Below are positions 22,938 through 33,900 of a stretch of DNA of 64,000 bases, one piece after another; positions within the stretch are counted from its first letter, which is position 1, and each line of letters starts with the position of its first letter. Below the pieces are notes generated by a model. That model had not been told where the DNA came from and did no database searches. It saw only the letters and a list, made by a program, of their open reading frames with translations. The stretch is from Macrotis lagotis (taxonomy: Eukaryota > Chordata > Mammalia > Peramelemorphia > Peramelidae): assembly GCF_037893015.1 (NCBI RefSeq), contig NC_133661.1, positions 187,572,809-187,636,808 on the forward strand, written 5' to 3'. A program made the translations under genes and the position numbers.

Positions 22938-23733
22938 TGTTATAAGTGGCTCATGATAATAAAACTTTGCCTGGAGGGATTGAATGACTTTTAATTAATT
23001 AATATCCCTGCAGGAATGGGCAGTTTCCCTTAAGTGGGGAAAAAAACCCAAAGTGTGACAATGTCCAACCTTTTATAGGAAGGCTTTTGTTCTCCTCCCC
23101 TCTGAGTCCTGATAGGTCCTCATCATTGGAGGTACAATCTAGAAAATATACCCATCTCATGACACCCCTTTATCATATTTTCTTGGTCCTGGTCATATGA
23201 TTCATGTTATGCTGATGAGCCTCAACCATCACAGGGGAGTATGTAGTAATATGTATGGATCTCATTAAGTGCACTTGCAAAGGTCAGAGACCCTAGGTCA
23301 ACTTCTGAATAGCTTGAGGTGTTTTTTGGCCTCCCCCTGGCAAAGGTGACTTCTCCCAGTTCAATGATTGGTCAGGGTCATCTCTTTTATCACCCTTCCC
23401 TTTGTTTCACCTCCTAATTCCTGCATATAGGCTTGTGTTTTTTCAACCTAATCATTGACCAGAAACTCTGCCTTTGTTCTATGTTTTTCTTTTTTCTTTT
23501 TTAAGTTTTTGAAGGCAATGGGATTAAGTGGCTTGCCCAAGGCCACACAGCTAGGTAATTATTAAGTGTCTGAGGCCGGATTTGAACTCAGGTACTCCTT
23601 ATTCCAAGGCTGGTGCTCTATTCACTGCGCCACCTAGCTGCCCCTGTTCTATGTTTTTCTAACAGATACCTGTGAGATCCTAGCAATATCCTCTCACATC
23701 CTGTGGAAACCAAGCACCCTATAATTTCTCACA
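22938..23733 (-). repeat. 3' LTR of the 22938-29668 retrovirus
   Basis: About 640 bp of LTR plus an inserted CORE-SINE. Its ends read TGTGAG...ACA on the minus strand. It aligns with 29235-29668, for example gtgacaatgtccaacctt and gaccagaaactctg. A purine tract (aaatgggggaat on the minus strand, about 23735-23746) precedes it, as expected for a 3' LTR. Confidence 0.85.
23491..23644 (-). mobile_element. CORE-SINE in the 3' LTR, antisense
   Basis: Perfect 16-bp target duplication tgttctatgtttttct at 23475-23490 and 23645-23660. Younger than the retrovirus. Confidence 0.95.
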
Positions 23734-24673
23734 ATTCCCCCATTTGCTTTTGTAAATAAGAATTTTGTTTCCAACCTAACTAGTGATTTATTCCTCAAAT
23801 AACAAGTCTTATTACATTTTATCAAAAATCTCCTTTCTTGGTTGGTGATAACTTCTAGCACTGCCTGCAATCTTATGAATCTTTTGGGAGTATAAATAGA
23901 GTTTGATAGCCAACTCTCTTTCTTGGCAATGGGCAGGCAACAAGCATGAAGTTTATGTACAAGAAAGGTGCATAAGTATGGACAACACCCTTACGGAATC
24001 AAGAGGAAAGTTATAGATATCAAAGGGGCAGATGCTCCTGACCAAACAACCCACACACATAGACATAAGATGTAGAAGATGAACTGGTCCAGTCTTTCTT
24101 TCCTTTGAAGAAATCCAGTGCCCCTTCTATATCTGTTCCAAAAAGCCCTCTTCCGTTCAGGTGACTTGTTGAGATCTTTGTTTTTGGTAAAGGAACTTCT
24201 TAACATAACATTTTACTTAGATCAAAACTCATATTTTTATCACTAGCCAATAAAATTCTGGAGCTTATTACAAATTACATTTTGTCTTACTCTGTCATGT
24301 TGATATACATATTCCAATCTAAAATAAACTTCCATAATTGTTTCTTTTTCACTACACAAGTGAATTCACTGGAAGTTGCCAGATCAACTTGAGCTTGCAA
24401 TATAAAATTTGACAATCATCTTAGAACAAAGGGTGTTCAGTAAGTGACTTACAAACATTATTATCAAAATAATGACATCCTTAACTGAAATGAATTTCTC
24501 GCCTCAGAATATTTCTAAGCATACAATTGGGTATCCTTCTCCTGATTTACTCAGTTGACTCATATTCCTTTCCTTAAATCAGAACTTGAGACTGCTATTG
24601 TACACAATCATATCTTATTATCACAAAAACTTCTTGTTCTTCTTACCTAAATATCCCCTTTAATTAAGGGAGC

Positions 24674-24826
24674 GGGGCAGCTAGGTGGTGGAGTGGATAA
24701 AGCACCGGCCCTGGAGTCAGGAGTACCTGGGTTCAAATATGGTCTCAGACACTTAATAATTACCTAGCTGTGTGGCCTTGGGCAAGCCACTTAACCCCAT
24801 TTGCCTTGCAAAAACCTAAAAAAAAA
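24674..24826 (+). mobile_element. CORE-SINE, sense
   Basis: The best sense-strand copy: the tRNA-like head carries a B-box-like gggttcaaatatgg, then the core gtgtggccttgggcaagcca, then an A tail. The duplication is aattaagggagc against aattaggggagc (24662-24673, 24827-24838). RNA polymerase III would read such heads in an active copy. Confidence 0.93.
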
Positions 24827-25649
24827 AATTAGGGGAGCTTAATTCTTAAAACATAGCAGATACAAAATCACACTTTAGCCTATTTGACTACTAAAATCCA
24901 ATTGAGCTAAAATTTTTATATATAATTTGTCTATAGTAGTTAACTATAAAGATACAGGATGGCAAAGGAAAAATTCATATATATGTCTATTTCTAGGCAG
25001 GGGTTATGTGGATAGTAAAATGACTTAAGCCAGATTTTAAATCTACCAGGTGAGATTGTCCATATGTCACATTTGGGAAAATGAGTCAGAAAGGGTCCAA
25101 CCTCAGACCATACTAAAAAATCTTCCCCTTCATCTTCTCATCCGAATGCACCTGTCACCTGTAGCCTTCAAACCTCTATTGGACTTTCTGGCTTCAAAAG
25201 ACCATTGACCTAATTGCACTTCCTTTGTTGATCAGATCTGGTGTTAGATATGAAACAGAAAACCAATTCAACAGTCCCATAAGATCTTAAATAGTAAACT
25301 CCAACTAATTAGAGCTTCAAGTAGGTCCAGTTCACAAGTACTAAATACTAAATATAATCTCACATCAAAAAAAGCAAGAGATTGTTACAGAAAAATATCA
25401 AATTATTACAATTATTATTTTCTCCAAGTTACACAGGTGCTTTCACTTCAAACCAAACAACCATATTTTTGGCATATAATCCCAATTTACATATAGAACT
25501 GGAAAATTTCTATAAAAGCAACTCTTAACAGTAAACCTGTTAACAGTTAACTAACAGCATTTACTAAATACTATTTAACTATTATCACACTTAAAATACA
25601 AAACATTACTTTCAGAATTCCTTCACACCATTATAATATCCTAGATGAT

Positions 25650-25798
25650 TTTTTTTAAGGTTTTTGCAAGGCCATGGGGTTAAGTGGCTTGCCCAAGGCC
25701 ATACAGCTAGGTAATTATTAAGTGTCTGAGGCCGATTTGAACTCAGATACTCCTGACTACAGGGCCAGTGCTCTATCACTGTGCCACCTAGACGCCCC
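25650..25798 (-). mobile_element. CORE-SINE, antisense
   Basis: SINE core with a few changes (gccatacagctagg); no clear target duplication. Confidence 0.88.
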
Positions 25799-26794
25799 TA
25801 TTAATTTCAAATGTAACAAAACAATAGTAAGAGTTATACATGAATTATTAGATTTCACAAAACAATCTTTTCATTATTATATTATACATAAGTATAGCAA
25901 GTTCAGTACATTGTTTAGAAATTTCAGGGACTCAGAAGAGTCAGAAAAGTTCAGATTTTTGAAATTTCCCCTCATTATACCTATAAAGTAATCAGTTGTT
26001 AATTCCAGGCTTCAATATTATTTCAGCAATTCCAAATAGCTTATATTTTCACAATAGATAATCAAACAATTGTAGGTACAATACCTCTGCAGTTACAAAA
26101 GTACCTGATAAAAATTTCACATCTTACTCATCAGTAAGTTACCTTATTGGGGGCTACACAAAATTAAATTGTCCAATTATTCTTCAATAGCCTCTCATAC
26201 TTATCCAATACTATTTGAAAAAATCTTGAAGGCAGGATGTGTTTTCTAATTTCCTGACCACTGTCCCTTTGAGTTTGCAATTAACATGGGGGAAGAAATC
26301 CATCTGACTTCTTCAAAATTGCCCATATGAATACCTTCACTAAACATAAAGTTTCTATGCTGAAATTGTATCCCCTTAAAAACAAAACAAAGCAACAAAA
26401 ATATTTTCTTAACTAAAGTTAACCTTATAACAATATGTTTTACATTTTTGTTTTACAAGCTAATTTTCCTCTACTCCAAATATTCTCATATTTTCAAAAA
26501 AGAAAATGAGCTTCTTCAGGAATTTCAACTTATACATATGATAATTTCAAAACCCTAATGTAATTCTTACTTATGTCATGGAATGACAGCAAATTTGGAA
26601 CACAATAAACAAATAGAAAACACCTTTTCTTTAATAACTATAGCAATACTATCACATTATTATAATGAATTAGCTTACAAATTTGAAAATTTAGTAAGTC
26701 CTGAGACATTAATATGTTTACAAAACATTTCTCTCCTAAGAGTGTTTCTCTTTCTTAAAAGATAATACCAAATATGCCCGCTGTTAAAATTTTG

Positions 26795-27940
26795 AATCAA
26801 TTAGCTTAAATTTTTCTAAATGCTTATCCAGAGCAATTACTTTCATATCAATCACCTTAAAGCTTTAAAGTCATATGACCTAAAAGTATGAATTCCATTT
26901 TCTCCCTACAGAGCAAGAACTCAAGCCACCTTTCTCTGTATAGTAGATATATTTCCCAATATCAAATAAACCATAATTTGGAATTGTAGCTTATGCCTGG
27001 AAGAATTTCTGAGACACAAGTTATTAGTTATTCAGCCTTAAAGTAAAAAACAAATATTTTAAATCAGAATCTATCAAGTTTAAGTTAGAATAAATTATTA
27101 TTTTTAAGTATTATACATAAATTACCCAATTTTTTTCACATCAATAAATCCCAATTATCACAAAACTTGGAAGTACTACTTTCCTTGACAGTTTTCATAT
27201 ACATTTTTTCTTTGGAACTAGAAATAATCCCACATTAATTTACATGAGCATATTTTTAGATAAAACCTGTTTAGCAATTTAAATTGCATAATTACTCTCC
27301 ATTCTGTGCAAAGATTTCACTAGAATTTAAACCATCCTGTAATGAGGTTAGACTTTTCTATCCCATTTTCCCCCTGTAAAATCCTCAAAATGATCCCCCT
27401 AAACCCAGTTTAGAGATGAGGTAATTAAGGAACTAGAAATTGATAAATTTAATCTCAAGAACCTGAAAAATGGAATGGGGTAGGAGTATATATTTCTTTA
27501 ATCCATATAGTCAGTGAGGAGTGAACAATTTAAAATTATTTCCTGTCAAAATTTCCCCAATAACTCACATTAACAGATTTACAATTGTTCATACAGGTCA
27601 ACTCTAAATCAAATTCCTTCCAAATATTGATGTTAAAAAGAACATGATATCACATGAGTAACCCATTCACAAGCAATTAAATCAATTAAGATGACCAAAA
27701 TCAATTAGCTTAAATTTTTCTAAATGCCTATCCTATTACTTTCATGTCAGACACTTTAAAGTTTTAATGTCATATGACCTGAAAGTATGAATTCCATTTT
27801 CTCTCTACAGAACAGGAACTCAAGCCACCTTTCTCTGTATAGTAAATATATTTCCTATTATCAAATAAACCATAATTTGGAATTGTAGCTTTTGACTGAT
27901 AGATGATTCAACACTGGAATAATTTCTAAGACACAAGTTT
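26795..27940. repeat. Internal direct repeat, about 0.9 kb period
   Basis: A block at 26795-27025 recurs at 27705-27940: atcaattagcttaaattttt, catatgacctaaaagtatga against catatgacctgaaagtatga, ctcaagccacctttctctgt, ataaaccataatttggaatt. The copies are about 90% alike by eye. This is a tandem duplication of about 910 bp inside the retroviral fossil. Confidence 0.85.
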
Positions 27941-29215
27941 GAGAAAATTCCTTCCTACTTATCTGTTTCTGCATAATTGCAGATTCCTTTCCTTATCTAA
28001 GTTCCTATCCCATCCCCCTCCCAGACTAAGTCCCTAGAGAGACAATTGCCTTCTCCCCTTTGACTTCAACTCATCTTGTTCTCCCCAAGACAAACTTTCA
28101 GTTGAATCTCTGCTGACTGGTTCATATCACTCCTGAACTAAACACTATAATTTCTGATACATTCCTCTCCTCTTCACAAGAACAGTTTAAACAAGTCATT
28201 CTTGTTACCAAATTATTTGCAAACCTTCATTAGCATTACTCTTATTAACTGATCACAGACTGATTTAAAAAAAAACCCAAAAGTTTCTTTCCACAGTATC
28301 CTTGAAAACAAATCCTCTAGCATGGACTAGATCCTAAAATTTTAAGATCAGATGATAATCAGCAACTATTTATCAATTTCACATTAGTCTCTTAAGAATC
28401 CAAAAGAATAAAAGGTGGATTGAAATCAGGACACACCTAAAATCACATCTAGATTCACATATACAACCTCAGTTTCAACACTGGGCTATACTTCTTTCTG
28501 GGGTTCCTTATTTCCCAGACAATTCACTACTAGAGAATTACTTTTTCCTTAATTCCATTCAATTTTGGATTCCATAATTCCTGAAAGATTACATAGTTTA
28601 ACTTTCTCACATAATTTCTTAGATTTATTCATATCTCACTCATGACATATGAGATCTCTTTCTCCCAAACACCTCTTGCACACTTTCCATCCTTTTCTCT
28701 TCTAATCTTTAAAAAAAAACCCCGAGACTGAAATTGGCTAATGAGGGCACAGACAGCTGACTTCAACCAATCAAGACAAATGTACCATTCAAACACACTT
28801 TCCCAGTAAAATGAATCCAGTATGTTCCTATGTTCCGAGCACTTCCTGATCCCGAGGCACACAAGCCACTCCTGCTTCTCCTGGTGGGCTTATTTCTGGG
28901 GAAAACACTTGGGAGGAAACTGCCTCCCCGGGTACCCTTTCTTTCTTCTGATCTTTGGCTTCTCAAAGCTAAGATTTTTTCTAGTTCCCCCTACACCTCT
29001 TAGCAATTTGTAAGGTAGTCCTTCTGCCACGAGTTTTCCTACATGCCTTGGGTTTTTAAAAAAAATCTTCCTTAAGCATTCAATGAGGTCTCAGGCCTTT
29101 TCAGAGATCTTCTGAGGGCTTCCCCAAAGAAGAAAAGCAACAAGAACTTACTAGAATTCAAGTCTGGGTGCCCTTTTCCTCTGTTTATGGGAAAAGCTCA
29201 GAAATTCTATATCAT

Positions 29216-29234
29216 CCTGGAAGAGCCCCCAAAT
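29216..29234 (-). other. Primer binding site, tRNA-Pro type
   Basis: Next to the 5' LTR, the minus strand reads tttgggggctcttccagga, close to the proline primer site of murine leukaemia virus-like retroviruses. It fixes the orientation and class of the element. Confidence 0.8.
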
Positions 29235-29668
29235 TGTTCTAAATGGCTCATAATAATAAAATTTAGCCTGCAGAGATTGAATGACTTTTTATTAAATAGC
29301 ATCCCTGCAGGAGCAGGCAATTTCCCCTAATGGAAAAAAGCCCTAAATTGTGACAATGTCCAACCTTATTTAAGAAAACTTTTCTTTCCCTCCCCTCTGA
29401 GTCTTGATAGATCTTCATCATTGAAGGAACAATCTAGAAAAATGCACCCACCTCATGAAACCCATTTAACATATTTTCACCGCCCTGGTCATGTTATACT
29501 GATGAACCTCAATTGTCAATACTAGAAGACTTCTCCAAGTTCAGTGATTGGTTGGGGTCATCTCTTTTAACCCTCTCTTTGTTTCACCTCCTCATTCCTG
29601 TATGCTGTGTCTTTTCAGCCTAATCAATGACCAGAAACTCTGTCTTTGTTCTGTATTGTAGCTCATGG
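29235..29668 (-). repeat. 5' LTR of the 22938-29668 retrovirus
   Basis: Aligns with the left LTR from 22938 to about 23480; the outer (minus-strand 5') part seems missing beyond 29668. By eye, 15-20% of positions differ between the two LTRs, so the insertion is old. Confidence 0.8.
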
Positions 29669-30094
29669 CAATGACCTTTCTGGAATTGTCAATTATCTTT
29701 AGAGTTTGTCTGAATAAGCCCTCATGGAGCTGAATCTGTCCACTATATAACCTGTGGGGGGATTGTATGCAAAATCTTGGAAGCTGGAACAATAAATATT
29801 GAGTCAGGCACTATGATTAAAAACTAGTGATAAAAGAAAGCAAAATAAAGCCAATCAATTTATTTATCTATTAAATGTAAAGTAATCTCATAGGAAACAT
29901 ATAAAGTGGAATTTTGAATGACTTTTTCAAAGAGATATGTCTTATAGGACAACAGGAAAGTCAGTAAGTAAAAGTAAGGAGAAGGATCATGTCAGATCTT
30001 GGGTTCAGCTAATGCAAAGTATCAGAGATACAGTATTGTTATACAAGGAACAGTTTGAGTATGGGTTTTGTGGAGGGGAACAAAGTGTGACAAA

Positions 30095-30300
30095 ATGGTT
30101 TTGTCCTTCATTCTCTAAGAAGACCATGACATCAGGGATGTGATGCCATGACAAGCACATGAATTGGATTTGAGTGAGGCGGGGCTGTGCTAAGTCACCA
30201 GCTTCACTTTCTCCTCCAGAACCATCTGGGTCCAGTGGACAGATATGAATCAGGAATACTGGAGAAAGTGCTAGATGCTAGGTCATCAAGGTAGAGGAAA
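30095..30300 (+). mobile_element. Second SINE-like family (copy 2)
   Basis: Same family as 21480-21700: agaccatgacatcagggatg, gtcaccagcttcactttctc, accatctgggtccagtgg. Absent from copy A at the matching place (about 9550), so it inserted after the duplication. A short MIR-like tail (gtttgaatccagcc) follows to about 30360. Confidence 0.7.
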
Positions 30301-30594
30301 GAACACTGACCTTGGAATAAGGAGGACAGGAGTTTGAATCCAGCCTTGGACAATTGACAAAGTGTAACAACTTTGGAAAAATAGGAAAGGATCAGTTTGT
30401 AGAGGGTTTAAAAGCCAGACAAATAATCTTATATTCTATTCTTAAAATAATGGGGAATCAGTGGAATTCAATAAGTGGATTGAATTGGAAAGATGACATA
30501 GTTAAACTTTTACTTTAAGAATATCTATTGGCAGCTTAATAGCAGATGAACTGGAGGAGGGAGAGATTGAGGCAAACTGGCAGGAAAGTGAAAA

Positions 30595-30905
30595 ACAGGA
30601 AATTATTAAGTACCTACTTTGTGCTAGGCTCTATGTTAAGCACCTAACATAAATTGTCTCATTTGATCTTTGCAGCAACCCTGGCAGGTGGATGTTATTA
30701 TAACCTTATAATTATAAAATTATAATTATCTAATCTAATATTATATTATAATTATAAACTTCAGAATTGAGAAAATTGAATCAGACCAAGTTTAAGTGAT
30801 TTGCCCAGGGTTACACAGCTAGTTAGTGTCTAAATTCCAATTTGTATTCAAGTCTTTTTGACTTCAAGTTCAACTCTGCATCTATTGTGCTATATATCTG
30901 CCTCA
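30595..30905 (-). mobile_element. MIR-type SINE, antisense
   Basis: Partner of the MIR at 9695-9955, with an extra AT-rich run (attataattataaa) at about 30700-30750. Confidence 0.7.
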
Positions 30906-31706
30906 GGCAGAGAAGGCTATTGTGAAGTCCAGGCATGAGAAGCTGATAGAGTGTATTGCAATGGCTTTTTTTTTTTAAATGGAGAGAAAGAGAGAAGGGG
31001 CCATAAACAAAAGATGTGTAGGGATAAATGACAAGAGTTGGCAACAAAGGTGTAGTAGTGGATGTGAGAGAGGAGTCTAGGTTGTGAAGCTTCAGTACAA
31101 AAGCTTTTCTTTTGGAAATAATATTAAATAATTTTATGTGAAATAATTTACTCCATTCTACCTCCTTCTTTCCCTTTCTCCCACTACATTCTTCTCTCAC
31201 CTATAAATGTCATCTTTTTAATATATCACTTCAAATTCAACTGCCATCCATGCTCTTTTGCAATTTTCCATACTGGAGAAGAAAAGGGAGAAGGTGAGGG
31301 TGAGTGAGTGAGTCTTACCCTCTTCAGAAGTGGTTCAGAGAGGGAATAGCATACACATTTAGAGGATAGTAGGAGAAGAAAGGTATAGGACAAAGTGGGA
31401 GTGGGGAGAAGGTGGGATAGGTGATAAAAGGGAAGAAAGATTGTGGGAGATTGTAGTCATGCAAAACACTTTTGAGGAGAAATGGATAAAAGGAGAGAGA
31501 GAGAATAGAATAAATGGGGTGGGGAGAATATGAAGGGAAATACAGTTAGTAATAGCAACTGTGGGGGAAAATATTGAAGGAAGTTTCTCTTATAAAGATG
31601 TCATTTCTCAAAGAAAAAATAAGAGCCATTCTTCAATGGATAAATGATCAAAAGATATGAATAATTTTCAGATGAGGTTATTAATTCTATCTCTTTAAAT
31701 AATTTT

Positions 31707-31855
31707 GTTTCTAGGTTTTTGCAAGGTAAATGGGGTTAAGTGGCTTGCCCAAGGCCACACAACGAGGTAATTATTAAGTTTCTGAGGCTGGATTTGAACC
31801 CAGGTACTCCTGACTCCAGGGCCGGTGCTTTATCCACTACACCACCTAGCCATCC
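31707..31855 (-). mobile_element. CORE-SINE, antisense
   Basis: Perfect 16-bp target duplication ctctttaaataatttt at 31691-31706 and 31856-31871. Nested in the L1-derived block, which is itself in the duplicon. Confidence 0.95.
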
Positions 31856-32624
31856 CTCTTTAAATAATTTTTAAAAATGTCCTAACTTCCTACTGACAGG
31901 AGAAATGTGGGCTGGAACAATTCTGAGGAGCTATCCCATACCTACTGATGTGGCTAATAGAGAGAGAGAAAATGACAAATGTTGGAGAGAATGAAGGAAA
32001 ATTGAGACATTAATGCATTATTGAAGTAATTGTGAAAGGATTTAATAATTCCGTAGAGTAATTTGGAACTATACCCAAAGGACTATAAACCATGTTTTTA
32101 GTCTTTGACTAGCAATGCCACTACCAAGTCTATATTCCAGAAAAAAAAAACAGGAAGGAGAAACACCTATATGTGCATAAGAATATTTATAACAGCTCTT
32201 TTCTGGAAACTGAAATGTCCAACAGGTGGGCTGAACAAATTGTGGTATGCGATTAAAATGAAAAGCTATTCTGTTATAAGAAATGCTAACAGGATGCTCT
32301 CAGTAAAAAAACATGCATGAGCAAGTTTTATATAATATATTTTATACAAAGTAACAGCAATATTGCAGGATGATTAGCTGTGAATGACTTACCTTTGCTC
32401 AGCAATGTTGTGACCAATGGGAACTCTGAAGGACTTATAATAAAGAATACTATCCATCCCAAGACAGAGCTGAAGGTGTTTGAATAGATTGAATCATACT
32501 TTATTTTCCTTGAGTTTTCTTTTTTTTTGGGGGGGGGTCATGTTTACTTTTAAAACATGACTATTATGGCAAGTTTTTTCATGATTTCATTTTTAAAAAT
32601 TTTTTAATTTAATTTTTTACATTT

Positions 32625-32741
32625 TTGGGCTTGACCAAGGCCACACAGCTAGGTAATTATTAAGTGTCTGAGGCTGGATTTGAACTCAGGTACGCCTGAC
32701 TTCAGGGCCAGTGCTCTATCCATTGTGCCACCTAGCCACCC
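32625..32741 (-). mobile_element. CORE-SINE, antisense, tail end altered
   Basis: Core and tRNA-like part present (accaaggccacacagctagg to cacctagccacccc), but the usual gcaaggcaatggggttaagt segment is missing on the left. Confidence 0.85.
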
Positions 32742-33539
32742 CATAACTACATATTTTTAACCTATATCAAATAACTTGCTTTCTCAATGAGGGGGAGTGA
32801 GATGGAAGCAAGGAAGAGAATTTGGAACTGATGGTTTTAAAAGTGTTGTTGAATGTTGAAGTTTGTTTTTGCTTGTGACCTGGAACAAATTAAAAATAAA
32901 TAAAAATTTTGAGGGGAAAAAAACGAAAAAAGAAGGGAGGGATTAGGATAAGAGAATTAAATCTGTTTTGGACATGCTGAATATGAGATTCCTATGGGAT
33001 ATCTAATTTCAATGTCCATTTGGAGATGCATGGTTGTTGCACTACAGAGCCTTGGACTGGTATGGTAGATTAAAAATGAAATGACCAAGGAAATAAAGGC
33101 TTGAACTTCTGAATATATAGATTTACAAAGTATTGCATGCTAATTACCCAACAAATCAAAACAAGTCACCTTCCTCAATTATGGTACTAGATCCTGAATA
33201 CAAGGGGAGACAGACTTTTAAATATTAAAGCAATTAATCAAATAAAGCCAATTAATTAAAAGGAAGCAAAATAACATTCTAATTGGTGAATTAAATTTGG
33301 AAGGGGAAGCAAACAGGTACAATTGCCTGGCTTTAGAAAAAGGGGTACCCACTTACCCCAAGTATCTGTAAATAGTAAACCAAGATTGAAAGAATTACTG
33401 ATTGATTTGTATGGGGCTGGTTTTCAGAGAAGATATATGGGTTGTTTGAGATGAATAAATTGTGAGAAAACCTCTCTGTAATAGTCTTAGGATCTGACAG
33501 GGTTTCTAGTCAATCTAATCTGTTTTGATTCCCTAACCA

Positions 33540-33900
33540 ACAGGGGATCCATTCAGCTCAGGAGAGAACAGAAACACGCATATACTCAGGTGGGGAATGC
33601 TAGCAGGACATCTGACAAAGTTAGTTTATTGAAGACATCAAACAGTTCTTATAGAAGAAAACCACAAAACTAGCATACAGGATGGAATTAATCCAGCAGG
33701 ATGTGCCCAAGGTCAAGAAGTTCAGGAACAGGGTTTATTGAATAGTGAGGCCACACACGAATGATGCAGTTGTGTTATCAAATCAGAGTTCTGTGGAAGC
33801 TTTCAGCTCAAGGGTCACCAGAGCTTAGGTTTTCCGGCCATAACTGACCTCTTGACCCCAAACTTATTTGAGCGGCCTCTAAACTTATCTAGGTTTTTAG
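33540..33900 (-). repeat. Candidate solo LTR, antisense
   Basis: A block present in copy B only, between ttgattccctaac and gttagggtactctaag, while copy A runs straight through at about 10775. On the minus strand it carries two ttcaataaa poly-A-like signals and a U5-like pyrimidine-rich end (tctctcctgagctgaatgg). Exact ends and target duplication are not clear. Confidence 0.5.

Larger units (their letters stand above)
22938..29668 (-). mobile_element. Broken class I endogenous retrovirus, antisense
   Basis: Two related LTRs in the same orientation flank about 5.5 kb of very AT-rich internal DNA. Read on the minus strand, the right LTR is the 5' one and is followed by a proline-type primer binding site; the left LTR is preceded by a polypurine tract. 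This layout and the primer type point to a gammaretrovirus-like class I element. No long coding frame survives inside; it is an old fossil with many breaks. Three CORE-SINEs inserted later, at 23491, 24674 and 25650. Confidence 0.85.
31095..32930 (+). mobile_element. L1-derived insertion with inverted 5' part
   Basis: Interrupts the dispersed repeat of copy B between positions equivalent to about 10157 and 10200 of copy A. 31120-31260 is L1 spacer in antisense. 31265-31585 is spacer in sense. From about 31590 it jumps to the end of ORF2 and the 3'UTR (attcttcaatggataaatga, ctgaacaaattgtggtatgc, ggggggggtcatgtttactt), ending in an A-rich tail near 32900. Most of ORF2 is absent. The head-to-head 5' part fits twin-primed insertion. 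Two CORE-SINEs later inserted into it. Confidence 0.8.

Noticed and set aside
24674-24826. Possible tRNA gene
   Set aside because: The tRNA-like head belongs to a CORE-SINE with a target duplication and A tail.
30823-31200. 125-codon minus-strand frame
   Set aside because: It covers MIR, the dispersed repeat and inverted L1 spacer; a chance frame across repeats.
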